From positions 1,418,157-1,482,156 of the forward strand of contig NZ_OESQ01000001.1 of assembly GCF_900240245.1 (NCBI RefSeq): 64,000 nt of DNA. The letters are read 5' to 3'. The notes beneath the pieces are model-generated. The model saw only the letters and a program-made list of their open reading frames with translations. It was not told the DNA's origin and ran no database searches. This DNA is from Lachnoclostridium edouardi. Lineage in GTDB: Bacteria > Bacillota > Clostridia > Lachnospirales > Lachnospiraceae. The translations under genes and the position numbers were made by a program. Of the stretch, positions 35,644 through 43,998 are shown piece by piece; positions within the stretch are counted from its first letter, which is position 1; each line of letters starts with the position of its first letter.

Positions 35644-36687
35644 TTACTTTGTACTTTCCAGAATACGTCCTACATAATCTGTGTAGATGCTTACATAATG
35701 ATCTTTTGCCTGCGTTTCCCAATCAGCTCCCAAATAAATATCCTCCTCCATACACTGCTCTTCTAAATATTCCTTCCATTCAGGAGTTTTTGCAACCTTT
35801 CCTAACAGCTCTGCATAATATGACACCGCCTCCGGGCTGGCTGCACTGGACATTACAAATCCTCTGGGCTGTTCATGCTCAATATCCACTCCCGCCTCTT
35901 TAAACGTAGGCACATTTTCCATTCCTTCCATATTTACACGTTTTTCAACGCTTACTACAATAGGCGTTACATTTCCCGCGGCAATGTTGTCCCCTACCTC
36001 CGCAGGATTAAGGATTCCCAGCTGCACATGGCCTCCCATAACTGCCGCCAGCACGTCTGCCCCGCTTTCATATGTAACGTAATTCAGCTCTAAACCGCAG
36101 CTTTCCTGAAGCATGTTACATAAAATAGCGTCGTCTGAATATGCGCTGGAGCCTGCTACAGAAACGGCCCCAGGATTGTCCTTTGCATACTGAATCATAC
36201 TGTCAAAATCGGAAAATCCTGCATTTGGCGCTGCAAACACCAGATTCGGGTCCTTGCACAGCATTGCCACATAAGAAAAATCTTCAAACTGGAAAGGAGA
36301 ATTTCCCGAAACCGGCTGTGTGAAAAAGCTGGCTGAGGTTACATCTAAATGGTAATCATCTCCGTGGTCCAGCAAATATGTGTACCCTACTACATGAGAG
36401 GAGCCTGGTTTATTTACAACTGTTATATTTACAGAGCACATATCGTACTGGTCAATAATAGAAACTAGTTCTCTTGTAAAAAGGTCCGCCCCTCCCCCGG
36501 CGCTGTTTCCTACAATAAATTCAATATCCTCCTTTGGCGCCCAACCGGCCTCCTGACTTTCTGCCGGCGCAGAAGTATCTGAAGTTTTTGCTTCCTGAGA
36601 AGCCGTACTATTCGTCCCGCTGTTTCCTGAACAGGCGGTGATTAAAAGCGCCATAAAGGATGCTGCTGCTAAAAGTTTTTTTCTCAT
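35644..36687 (-). CDS. Tripartite tricarboxylate transporter substrate-binding lipoprotein (TctC/Bug family)
   Basis: This 347-residue protein has a lipoprotein signal (MRKKLLAAASFMALLITACSG, Cys near residue 20) followed by a serine/threonine-rich linker. The TctC/Bug fold shows IEFIVGNSAGGGADLFTREL near the start of the mature domain and VVNKPGSSHVVGYTYLL. It would present a carboxylated substrate to TctAB. GGAGGGGAATATA precedes the ATG. Bug proteins bind di- and tricarboxylates, sugar acids and nicotinate, so the ligand is open. Confidence 0.92.
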   Translation of the reverse strand: MRKKLLAAASFMALLITACSGNSGTNSTASQEAKTSDTSAPAESQEAGWAPKEDIEFIVGNSAGGGADLFTRELVSIIDQYDMCSVNITVVNKPGSSHVVGYTYLLDHGDDYHLDVTSASFFTQPVSGNSPFQFEDFSYVAMLCKDPNLVFAAPNAGFSDFDSMIQYAKDNPGAVSVAGSSAYSDDAILCNMLQESCGLELNYVTYESGADVLAAVMGGHVQLGILNPAEVGDNIAAGNVTPIVVSVEKRVNMEGMENVPTFKEAGVDIEHEQPRGFVMSSAASPEAVSYYAELLGKVAKTPEWKEYLEEQCMEEDIYLGADWETQAKDHYVSIYTDYVGRILESTK

Positions 36688-36702
36688 TATATTCCCCTCC
36701 AA

Positions 36703-38199
36703 CTATTTTTTACTAATTTTTTTAACAACACTGTGAATCGGCTTTCCAAATGCCAGACCTACAGCCGCCAAAAGGATTACCGCCGTAATCGGCCTGCTGA
36801 TAAAACTGAAAATATTTCCTCTTACTAAAGTCATTCCCTGACGGAACGTTACCTCCAGATTATTTCCCAGCACCAGGGCCAAAATCATAGGAGCTGCCGG
36901 AATCTCCAGCTTTTTAAATAAATATCCAATGCCTCCGAAGAAAATCACGATTCCCACGTCAAATAAAGAGTTGTTCATTGCGTAGGCGCCTACTAATATA
37001 AAGCCCATAACTACTGAGTTTAAAACTCCTCCCTTTACCTTTATAATCTGAATAAATAAGGGCAGGGCAAAAATAACCAGAATCAGCATGATGATATTGG
37101 CAACATATAAACTGGCACATAAGCTCCAGGCAAATTCTCCGTTTTTCTGAAACAAAAACGGCCCCGGCGTCATCTCAAACATAAGAAGCGCTCCCATCAT
37201 TACTGCAGTTGCCCCGGAGCCAGGCACTCCCAAAGTCAGCATAGGAATCATGGCTCCAATACACGCCGCATTGTTGGAGCTTTCAGGAGCCGCAATTCCC
37301 TCCGGAATACCGGTTCCAAACTTATCCTTTCTTTTGCCTGTTCTCCTTGCCAAATCATAGCTTAAAAATGTGGCGATAGTCGCCCCGGCTCCCGGGAGAA
37401 TTCCAACAAAGAATTCTAAAATAGAGCCTCTGAAAATGTGAGGCAGGCTAAAATGCCAGTCCTCCTTACTTGGAAGCAGCTTTCTAAAACGAATATCCTC
37501 TCTTTTTAACTGAATCTGCTGTTCCTCATCACGCACAGCTATCATCTCCGCTACCCCAAACAGTCCCATAGCCACAGGAATAAAATCAATTCCGCTGTAC
37601 AAAGGCGTGATGCCAAATACAAATCTTTGAGTTCCGTTTACTGCGTCCAGCCCGATTGTACCTACAAACAGCCCCAGCATACAGGCCATAAATGCCTTAG
37701 CCACGCTTTTTCCAGTCATTCCTGCAATAGCTGTAAGTCCCATTACATAAAGAGCAGCATATTCTGTAGAGCTGAACACTAAAGCATATGTAGAAATAAT
37801 TGGGGCCAGAAAAACAAAGCCGATTAAGGCTATGGTGCCTCCGATTACTGAGGCAAAGGCCGCCATTCCAAGAGCCTGAGCAGGCCTGCCATTTTTCGCC
37901 ATGGGATGACCGTCAAATGCAGTAACTACAGCCGCCGAGTCCCCTGGCGTATTAATTAAAATTGAGGTAATAGATCCGCCGTACATGGCCCCGTAGTAAA
38001 TGCCTGCCAGCATTACAATTCCCGCCGTAGGGTTCATGCCATAGGTTAGGGGAAGCAAAATTGCAATTCCTGTAGACGGCCCCAGACCTGGCAGAGCCCC
38101 AATAATAATCCCGCTTAACACACCTATAAAGCAGTATAAAAGCACCATAGGCTCTAAGGCTCCCTGAAAGCCTCCCGCCAAATTCATTAATGACTGCAT
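36703..38199 (-). CDS. Tripartite tricarboxylate transporter large permease, TctA family
   Basis: This 498-residue permease has about twelve membrane segments. The family signature GALPGLGPSTGIAILLPLTY is near residue 38 and YGAMYGGSITSILINTPGDS near 69, repeated in the second half as GILPGAGATIATFLSYDLAR and GVPGSGATAVMMGALL. It drives cation-coupled uptake together with TctB and TctC. AGGGGGCGGGAAT precedes the ATG. It is located between tctB and tctC in one transcript. Confidence 0.95.
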   Translation of the reverse strand: MQSLMNLAGGFQGALEPMVLLYCFIGVLSGIIIGALPGLGPSTGIAILLPLTYGMNPTAGIVMLAGIYYGAMYGGSITSILINTPGDSAAVVTAFDGHPMAKNGRPAQALGMAAFASVIGGTIALIGFVFLAPIISTYALVFSSTEYAALYVMGLTAIAGMTGKSVAKAFMACMLGLFVGTIGLDAVNGTQRFVFGITPLYSGIDFIPVAMGLFGVAEMIAVRDEEQQIQLKREDIRFRKLLPSKEDWHFSLPHIFRGSILEFFVGILPGAGATIATFLSYDLARRTGKRKDKFGTGIPEGIAAPESSNNAACIGAMIPMLTLGVPGSGATAVMMGALLMFEMTPGPFLFQKNGEFAWSLCASLYVANIIMLILVIFALPLFIQIIKVKGGVLNSVVMGFILVGAYAMNNSLFDVGIVIFFGGIGYLFKKLEIPAAPMILALVLGNNLEVTFRQGMTLVRGNIFSFISRPITAVILLAAVGLAFGKPIHSVVKKISKK

Positions 38200-38211
38200 A
38201 TTCCCGCCCCC

Positions 38212-38709
38212 TTAAATTCCTAAAATTCCTTTAGGGAAATGGACCTTTAAAAATAATACGAAAATACAATATATAACAATCCCCATTCCCACGCCTATAA
38301 TCACACTTTTCGTCCACTTTTCTCTGCTTAACAGTCTTGTATAAAATACCATGGCGGCTGTGACGCAGGGAATAAACCCTAGCATTTCGCTTAACAGCAC
38401 TGCCAAAACAGCAATTCCTAAAACTACGCAAAAATTGTACAGTTCCTTACTTTTAATTACTATTTCCGTCTGATCCTGCTCTTTTAGAGACCTTCTGCTT
38501 CTAAAAATAGCTTCTGCAGCCACACTGATTCCGCAGCAAATAATTCCCCCTGCCGCAATCATAGGAAACAGCCCCTGACCCGGTCCGCCTTTTCCCCAAA
38601 TGGTATAATCCTGGGTTTTAATGATTCCAATAATAATACCCCCAAAAACAGCGATCACTGTTCCCAGAATTATGTCGGCTTCTCTGGCTTTCCATTTAAA
38701 TGTTCTCAT
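38212..38709 (-). CDS. Tripartite tricarboxylate transporter small subunit, TctB family
   Basis: This 165-residue protein has four hydrophobic segments (about residues 13-30, 45-60, 90-120 and 135-158), the TctB topology. AAGGAGGAGGTAC precedes the ATG. It is the first gene of the tctBAC-pdxA-aldolase operon. Sequence conservation in the family is low, so the call leans on topology and on TctA following 12 bp downstream. Confidence 0.85.
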   Translation of the reverse strand: MRTFKWKAREADIILGTVIAVFGGIIIGIIKTQDYTIWGKGGPGQGLFPMIAAGGIICCGISVAAEAIFRSRRSLKEQDQTEIVIKSKELYNFCVVLGIAVLAVLLSEMLGFIPCVTAAMVFYTRLLSREKWTKSVIIGVGMGIVIYCIFVLFLKVHFPKGILGI

Positions 38710-38830
38710 GTACCTCCTCCTTCACAACCCCTTACCTTTTTTGCTTATTACCTTTGATTTTCCTTCTGATTCTTAAACTGCAGTTTTATGTGTTGTGTAC
38801 ATTTTAACAACAAACTTCTTTTTCGTAAAA

Positions 38831-38842
38831 TGACATTTGGCA
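38831..38842. promoter_or_regulatory. LysR-type operator-like motif before tctB
   Basis: TGACATTTGGCA lies about 125 bp upstream of tctB and closely resembles the tandem motif TG(C/T)CATTTTGGCA in front of the divergent SAF-domain gene. It is likely a binding site for the LysR regulator encoded between the two units. Confidence 0.4.
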
Positions 38843-38873
38843 CTTTTCACCATTCCAGGGTGGAATGGAAAAA

Positions 38874-38911
38874 AATAGCAGGAACCACTTTTTCATTATG
38901 GCCCTGCTATT
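38874..38911 (-). terminator. Terminator of the lysR-type gene
   Basis: AATAGCAGG (38874-38882) pairs with CCTGCTATT (38903-38911), followed by a T tract on the minus strand right after the stop codon. A smaller CATTCCA/TGGAATG palindrome (38851-38867) lies next to it. Confidence 0.75.
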
Positions 38912-38913
38912 TT

Positions 38914-39786
38914 TCATTTTGTCTGATCTGGATATAAAGAACTGACAAAGTCTATAAATTTTTTTATATTTGAATCCTTTAAGCTGTTGGGATGGTAAAT
39001 CATCCACGTATTTCTCTTTACAGGACTGCCGTCTAAATCCTCCATTGGGATTTTAAAAAACTCCTCGTCCTCGCCAAGAGCTGTACTGTACATAATTCCA
39101 TATCCCATTCCTGCTGCAATCCACTTTAAGCTTGTCTCTATATCTGAAACTGTATAAGTAATGTGAAAAGGGGTTTTAAAGTTCTCTCTCCACCAATTAC
39201 TTAAAATTTTAAGAGAATAAGCGTCTCTGTGATGACAAATCATAGGTAGATTCGGCAAGTCCTCCAATTTGACAGGATCTCTGGAAATAATACAGCCATA
39301 CCCTACAGAACAAAGCACCTTATCCTCCCAGTCCCTGTCCCCATTTACAAAACCAATTTTCAGCTCCTGGCGCTGCACCAGGCTGATAATCTCGCTGCTG
39401 GTCATAACCTGTACATGATAATGGATGCCATTTCCCTTGTCCGCCTCATTATACCTGCTCATCAGCTTAGGCAAAGCATATCTGGCAAAGCTGGAGGCTG
39501 AGCCAATAGAAATCACCTTTCCCCCCAGCCTTAATTCCTGATAATGCTTCATTGTCTCAGAAATCAGTTTGGAAATCTCCAAGGCCTGCACAGCCAAATA
39601 TTCTCCTGTTTCTGTAAATATAATCCCCTTATTAGAACGCTCTATAATTTTTTCCCCTAGCTCCGCCTCAATGCGATTCAGATTTTTAGATAACGTAGGC
39701 TGGCTCATATACAGCATATTCGCTGCTTTTGTCACATTTTTACAGTCATACAAGGTTACAATAATTTTCCAGTCCAAATCCTTCAC
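38914..39786 (-). CDS. LysR family transcriptional regulator
   Basis: This 290-residue protein has an N-terminal winged helix (KDLDWKIIVTLYDCKNVTKA, AANMLYMSQPTLSKNLNRIE) and a periplasmic-binding-protein-like effector domain (about residues 90-285). The GTG start has AGGGGG 8 bases upstream. It lies between the tct operon and the divergent SAF-domain gene and probably controls both in response to the imported acid. It has its own terminator. Confidence 0.93.
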   Translation of the reverse strand: MKDLDWKIIVTLYDCKNVTKAANMLYMSQPTLSKNLNRIEAELGEKIIERSNKGIIFTETGEYLAVQALEISKLISETMKHYQELRLGGKVISIGSASSFARYALPKLMSRYNEADKGNGIHYHVQVMTSSEIISLVQRQELKIGFVNGDRDWEDKVLCSVGYGCIISRDPVKLEDLPNLPMICHHRDAYSLKILSNWWRENFKTPFHITYTVSDIETSLKWIAAGMGYGIMYSTALGEDEEFFKIPMEDLDGSPVKRNTWMIYHPNSLKDSNIKKFIDFVSSLYPDQTK

Positions 39787-39839
39787 AAATTATACCCCCT
39801 AACTTTCCCCTTGATTTTTTCCCTATCTCCTTTTTCATC

Positions 39840-39867
39840 ATGCCATTTTGGCATTGTCATTTTGGCA
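39840..39867. promoter_or_regulatory. Tandem LysR-type operator between lysR and the SAF-domain gene
   Basis: ATGCCA-TTT-TGGCAT (39840-39854) is a perfect palindrome and is followed at once by TGTCATTTTGGCA (39855-39867), a near copy on a 14-bp repeat. Position between divergent genes and the related copy before tctB point to the LysR protein as ligand. Confidence 0.55.
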
Positions 39868-39952
39868 TAAATAATTGTACAAAACAACACGTCTTTTATA
39901 TACTTTAACCGAAAGCATTTGTTTGCACTGTTGTCACGAAAGGAGACTGGAA

Positions 39953-41376
39953 ATGAATTATGAAAGCTTATACAAAAAATTGCCTCTGAAAAAATGTGTA
40001 GCTGTTGGAATTATCGGCACCGGGGCTTACGGCACTGCCGTTGTCACCCAGGGTCTTCTCACCCCCATTTAAAGGTGCGTGTTGTAGCTGATATTAATCT
40101 GGAGAACGCAAAGGCTGCTTATAACAAAGCCGGGATTCCAGAAGAGCTGCAGGTATACTGTTCTGAACCTTTGGAGGCAGAGGAAGCTTTAGCAAAAGGA
40201 AAATATGTGTACACAGACAACAGCAGCCTGCCCGGCCAAATTCCCTCCCTGGATATGATCTGCGACAGCACAGGCTGCCCGGAGCAGTCCGCCCAATATA
40301 TTTTAGAGGCCATAGAACACAAAAAGCACGTGGCTGTAATTACAAAAGACTGCGACGCCTGCATAGGCCCTATTCTGAGGAAAAAGGCTGATGAGAACAA
40401 CGTAGTTTATACTCCTGTGGACGGAGACCAGCACGGGCTTCTGATTCAAATGTACCAGTGGGCCAAATCTATTGGATTAACAGTTTTATGCGGGGGAAAG
40501 GCTACAGACGGGGAATTTATTTATAGTAGAGAAGAGGGTACAGTTTCTATAAAAACAGATAAGGTTGTTTCCTACCCGTTTCAGACAGCTGTGAAAATTT
40601 CTGAACAGGACAGAAAATATTTTGAAAAGATTCCTGAGGGCTGTGTTTCAGAGTATATCAACCGCCGGCAAAAGGCTTTAGAAGCACTTCCGCCTCCAGG
40701 GGCCTACGATTTGTGTGAAATGACTATCGCCGCCAATTACACTGGTTTGTCCCCGCAAACAGACAGGCTTCTTCACGCTCCTATGAGAATCTCTGAGATT
40801 CCACAGGTGTACGGAAATATTTCCCACGGAGGTTTATTAGAAAAAGATGAAACATTAGACCTGGTAACATGCCTCCATGAGCCTGCAGACGCCGGACTGG
40901 GAGGAGGCGTATTTTTAGTGGTGAGAAGCGATAACGAGTATTCAAATGAAATTCTGGCTACAAAGGGACAGATTACAAATCACGATAAAAGCGCCACTGT
41001 TATTTACCGGCCCTATCATTTATGCGGGGTGGAGACGCCTGTGACCCTTCTTACAGCCGGCCTTTTAGGCCTTCACACTGCCTCTGACAGCTACCTTCCC
41101 CGGTACCAGCTGGCAAAAATCGCGGCCCGTCCTATTTTCCCGGGAGAAGTTTTCGGCGGGGACCACTGCACTGCTTTGGCCGGCGCAATTAAGCCTTATG
41201 CTCTCGTAAAACCGGGCAACTATGCAGAAGGCCATCTTTTAACAGGAAACAAAGCCAAAACCTACATTCCTAAAGGAGCTGTGATTACTTATGATATGGT
41301 GGAGGAGCCAGAGCACTCTGTCTTATGGCGGCTGAGGCGGGAACAGGACGCACTTTTTGCCTCCCCCGCTGAATAA
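39953..41376 (+). pseudogene. SAF-domain NAD(P)-binding homoserine dehydrogenase-like protein, interrupted by a frameshift
   Basis: The ATG follows AAAGGAG. The first 40 residues (MNYESLYKKLPLKKCVAVGI and IGTGAYGTAVVTQGLL, a Rossmann GxGxxG) end at a stop after a C5 run (40062-40066). The rest, from HLKVRVVADINLENAKAAYN to the end, is intact in the other frame. Adding one C restores a continuous protein of about 475 residues. The family (COG4091-like) combines a Rossmann domain with a C-terminal SAF domain and has been linked to sugar-acid catabolism. Either the gene is broken, or there is a sequencing error or rare slippage at the C run. It is divergent from the lysR gene and probably belongs to the same regulon as tctBAC. 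Confidence 0.8.
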
Positions 41377-41399
41377 TAAATCAAAACTTCATTACAAAA

Positions 41400-41430
41400 G
41401 GCCATGGTCCGGAATACCCGAACCATGGCC
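41400..41430. terminator. Bidirectional terminator between the SAF gene and rplL
   Basis: GGCCATGGT (41400-41408) pairs perfectly with ACCATGGCC (41422-41430). The minus strand continues TTTTGT, so it is best suited to end rplL, and it can also serve the convergent plus-strand gene. Confidence 0.75.
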
Positions 41431-41461
41431 CTTAATTATGCCGTAAGACTTAAAAACTCAA

Positions 41462-41836
41462 TTATTTCAGAGTAACTTTTGCGCCTTCTGCTTCTAATTT
41501 TGTCTTGATGTCTTCTGCTTCTTCCTTGGAAGCGCCAGCTTTTACTACCTTTGGTGCGCCGTCAACTACTTCTTTAGCTTCCTTTAAGCCTAAGCCAGTA
41601 ACTTCACGAACAACCTTGATAACTTTAACCTTGTTAGCGCCAACCTCTGTCAGCTCAACATCAAACTCTGTCTTCTCTTCTTCAGCTGCTGCGCCAGCGC
41701 CTGCTGCTGCTACTACAACGCCTGCTGCTGCAGATACGCCAAACTCTTCTTCACATGCTTTTACTAATTCATTTAACTCTAATACGGATAATTCCTTGAT
41801 AGCTTCGATAAACTCAGCGGTTGTTAACTTTGCCAT
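41462..41836 (-). CDS. rplL: 50S ribosomal protein L7/L12
   Basis: This stalk protein of 124 residues has an N-terminal dimerisation domain ([20 protein letters not shown]), an alanine-rich hinge with [18 protein letters not shown], and the C-terminal factor-binding domain ([20 protein letters not shown]). AGGAGGAATATAAA sets the start. It follows rplJ in one transcript. rpoB, which commonly follows rplL, is not here: a terminator and an unrelated convergent gene come next. Confidence 0.98.
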   Translation of the reverse strand: MAKLTTAEFIEAIKELSVLELNELVKACEEEFGVSAAAGVVVAAAGAGAAAEEEKTEFDVELTEVGANKVKVIKVVREVTGLGLKEAKEVVDGAPKVVKAGASKEEAEDIKTKLEAEGAKVTLK

Positions 41837-41884
41837 TTTATATTCCTCCTGATTATTCATTTATTCTTTTTGTTTTAACAGTAA

Positions 41885-42373
41885 TTATGCTTCTTTAGAT
41901 TCTGCAATCTGATTAAGCACACGAGCGAAGTTGGTAATTGGGGACTGAATGCTTCCCAGCAATTTTCCAAGAAGGATCTCTCTGGATGGGATGGTTGCGA
42001 TAACCTGAATTCCCTTCTCATCGTAGTATGTTCCCTCTACAACGCCTGCCTTTAATTCCAGCTTGTCAGCTGTCTTTGCAAATTCAGCCAGAATTCTTGC
42101 AGGAGCTGTTGCATCTTCCTTAGATACAGCTAAAGCTGTAGGTCCTTCCAGATGTGGCTCCAGAGCCTCGAACTCTGTTCCTTTTGCAGCAAAGCGGATC
42201 ATTGTATTTTTGTAAACTTTATATACAACTCCTGCTTCTCTTAACTTTTTACGCAGAGCAGTATCCTGTTCTACAGTCAATCCACGGTAATCTACGATTA
42301 CTGCTGATTTTGCACCGTTGAAAAGTTCAGAGATTTCAGCTACAATCGGCTGTTTTAATTCAACTTTTGCCAT
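41885..42373 (-). CDS. rplJ: 50S ribosomal protein L10
   Basis: This 162-residue stalk base protein opens MAKVELKQPIVAEISELFNG and has AVIVDYRGLTVEQDTALRKKLREAGV and KNTMIRFA, all typical. AGGAGG precedes the ATG. It is expressed from its own strong promoter through an L10-type leader with an attenuator and repressed by the L10-L12 complex in related bacteria. Confidence 0.97.
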   Translation of the reverse strand: MAKVELKQPIVAEISELFNGAKSAVIVDYRGLTVEQDTALRKKLREAGVVYKVYKNTMIRFAAKGTEFEALEPHLEGPTALAVSKEDATAPARILAEFAKTADKLELKAGVVEGTYYDEKGIQVIATIPSREILLGKLLGSIQSPITNFARVLNQIAESKEA

Positions 42374-42414
42374 GAATGGTTTACCTCCTATTTTATTTTG
42401 AAGTATCACCTGCG

Positions 42415-42531
42415 AAAAAAACTCCCTGTCAAGGACAGAGAGGTCTACAATTCTCGTATGAGTTTGTATGTTCCTCGGTAGGCGTTTTCATCTTATGCCT
42501 TGCGGCGCCTACTGTCTTCGGCAGTCAATAC
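42415..42531 (-). promoter_or_regulatory. L10 leader RNA with attenuator
   Basis: The minus-strand RNA contains GACTGCCGAAGACAGTAGGC and a downstream CCTACCGAGG, the conserved core of the Firmicute ribosomal L10 leader bound by L10(L12)4. It ends in a terminator hairpin: CTCTCTGTC pairs with GACAGGGAG (42442-42434 with 42430-42422), followed by seven T. The leader starts close to the expected transcription start at about 42531. Confidence 0.85.
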
Positions 42532-42537
42532 TGGTGT

Positions 42538-42566
42538 AGTATATCATTTGCATTTCTTCTTGTCAA
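42538..42566 (-). promoter_or_regulatory. rplJL promoter
   Basis: Consensus TTGACA (42561-42566) and TATACT (42538-42543) are separated by 17 bp on the minus strand, directly before the L10 leader. Confidence 0.85.
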
Positions 42567-42610
42567 GCTGTTTCTTCTCAATTTACAGCAAATAAAAATT
42601 TATAGTAAAA

Positions 42611-42661
42611 AACCGCGGCCAGCTCCAGAAGAAAATAAATCTCCTGCGCTCTGCTGCGGTT
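42611..42661 (-). terminator. Terminator downstream of rplA
   Basis: AACCGC (42611-42616) and GCGGTT (42656-42661), extended by neighbouring A/T runs and an imperfect inner stem, form a hairpin followed by TTTTTTAC on the minus strand. It separates the rplKA transcript from rplJL. Confidence 0.7.
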
Positions 42662-42701
42662 TTTTACTTGTTTTCTATTTGTTTTGATGCAAATAAAAGG
42701 A

Positions 42702-43397
42702 TTAGTTTGTCAACTTAGCAACGTTCAGTTTTACACCAGGTCCCATAGTAGATGTTAAAGCAACGCTCTTTAAGTAAGCGCCCTTAACTGTACTTGGTTT
42801 TGCCTTCATAATTGCATCAACAAGCGTCTGGAAGTTGTCCGCTAATTGTTCTTCTGTGAAAGAAGCTTTACCAACTGGCACGTGGATAATATTTGTCTTG
42901 TCAAGTCTGTACTCAATCTTACCAGCTTTGATATCGTTAATTGCCTTTGTTACATCCATAGTAACAGTACCGGCTTTTGGGTTTGGCATTAAGCCTTTTG
43001 GTCCCAGTACACGTCCCAGACGTCCAACAACGCCCATCATGTCCGGTGTAGCTACAACTACATCAAAGTCTAACCAGCCTTCGTTCTGGATTCTTGGAAT
43101 TAATTCCTCTGCTCCTACGTAATCTGCGCCTGCTGCCTGAGCCTCGTCAGCCTTAGGTCCTTTTGCAAATACAAGAATTCTTACAGTTTTACCTGTTCCA
43201 TGAGGCAGTACAACTGCACCACGGATCTGCTGGTCAGCGTGACGTCCGTCACATCCTGTTCTGATATGAGCTTCAATAGTCTCGTCAAATTTAGCAACGG
43301 CATTCTTCTTTACAAGAGAGATTGCCTCTGTTACGTCATAAAGAGTTGTACGGTCTACTGTTTTAGCAGCCTCAATATATCTTTTTCCTCTTTTCAT
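42702..43397 (-). CDS. rplA: 50S ribosomal protein L1
   Basis: This 231-residue L1 opens [20 protein letters not shown] and shows the family signature around [20 protein letters not shown] and [22 protein letters not shown]. It binds the L1 stalk of 23S rRNA and represses its own mRNA in other bacteria. AGGAGGTTATTTATA sets the start; the longer frame runs through a leader hairpin. That hairpin is a near copy of one before rplK. Confidence 0.97.
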   Translation of the reverse strand: MKRGKRYIEAAKTVDRTTLYDVTEAISLVKKNAVAKFDETIEAHIRTGCDGRHADQQIRGAVVLPHGTGKTVRILVFAKGPKADEAQAAGADYVGAEELIPRIQNEGWLDFDVVVATPDMMGVVGRLGRVLGPKGLMPNPKAGTVTMDVTKAINDIKAGKIEYRLDKTNIIHVPVGKASFTEEQLADNFQTLVDAIMKAKPSTVKGAYLKSVALTSTMGPGVKLNVAKLTN

Positions 43398-43413
43398 TAT
43401 AAATAACCTCCTA

Positions 43414-43442
43414 GTGGTATTGTCGGGGATTTTCCCTCCCAC
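43414..43442 (-). promoter_or_regulatory. Candidate L1-binding hairpin before rplA
   Basis: On the RNA, GUGG and CCAC, then GGGA and UCCC, pair around an asymmetric internal loop (GA opposite CGACAAUA). The 3' arm ends next to the AGGAGG of rplA, so a bound protein could block translation. It is almost identical to the hairpin before rplK. Confidence 0.55.
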
Positions 43443-43494
43443 GTTTTTCAATTAAACTTCAAAGCCATGTCAGGCATTCACTGATATATGCAGC

Positions 43495-43920
43495 TTATTC
43501 AGCTACTGTGATACCCATACTTCTTGCTGTACCTGCGATCATGCTCATAGCAGCTTCCAAGCTGGCTGCATTTAAGTCTGGCATTTTCAGTTCAGCGATC
43601 TTCTGAAGTTCTTCCTTGGAAATAGTAGCTACTTTTGTTTTGTTTGGAGTTGCAGAACCAGATTTAAGCTTGCAAGCTTTCTTTAACAAAACAGCAGCTG
43701 GAGGAGTCTTTGTAATAAAGCTGAAACTTCTGTCAGCATAAACAGTAATAACAACCGGGATAACTAAGTCTCCCTGGTCTGCTGTTCTTGCATTGAATTC
43801 TTTTGTAAACTGTACAATGTTTACACCGTGCTGTCCAAGAGCAGGACCAACTGGTGGAGCTGGTGTAGCCTTTCCAGCAGGAATCTGTAATTTAATATAA
43901 CCTGTTACTTTCTTTGCCAT
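43495..43920 (-). CDS. rplK: 50S ribosomal protein L11
   Basis: This 141-residue L11 starts [20 protein letters not shown] and has the proline-rich [21 protein letters not shown] and the rRNA-binding C-terminal domain ending [14 protein letters not shown]. It forms the GTPase-associated centre with its rRNA. AGGAGGTGCCTAACT precedes the ATG. It lies between nusG and rplA in the usual order. Confidence 0.98.
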   Translation of the reverse strand: MAKKVTGYIKLQIPAGKATPAPPVGPALGQHGVNIVQFTKEFNARTADQGDLVIPVVITVYADRSFSFITKTPPAAVLLKKACKLKSGSATPNKTKVATISKEELQKIAELKMPDLNAASLEAAMSMIAGTARSMGITVAE

Positions 43921-43942
43921 AGTTAGGCACCTCCTAAATATT

Positions 43943-43970
43943 GTGGTATTGTCGGGGATTTCCCTCCCAC
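43943..43970 (-). promoter_or_regulatory. Candidate L1-binding hairpin before rplK
   Basis: It has the same stem-internal loop-stem layout as the rplA hairpin, GUGG-GA-GGGA-AA-UCCC-CGACAAUA-CCAC, differing only by one base in the terminal loop. It lies just upstream of the rplK ribosome site, where L1 acts in other bacteria. Confidence 0.55.
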
Positions 43971-43998
43971 CAGCCTTTCATAAAAAGGCCGATTATTG

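Noticed and set aside
41505..41852. 115-codon plus-strand frame opposite rplL
   Set aside because: It is a mirror of the alanine-rich rplL codons, with low-complexity Ser/Ala/Thr sequence and no ribosome site.
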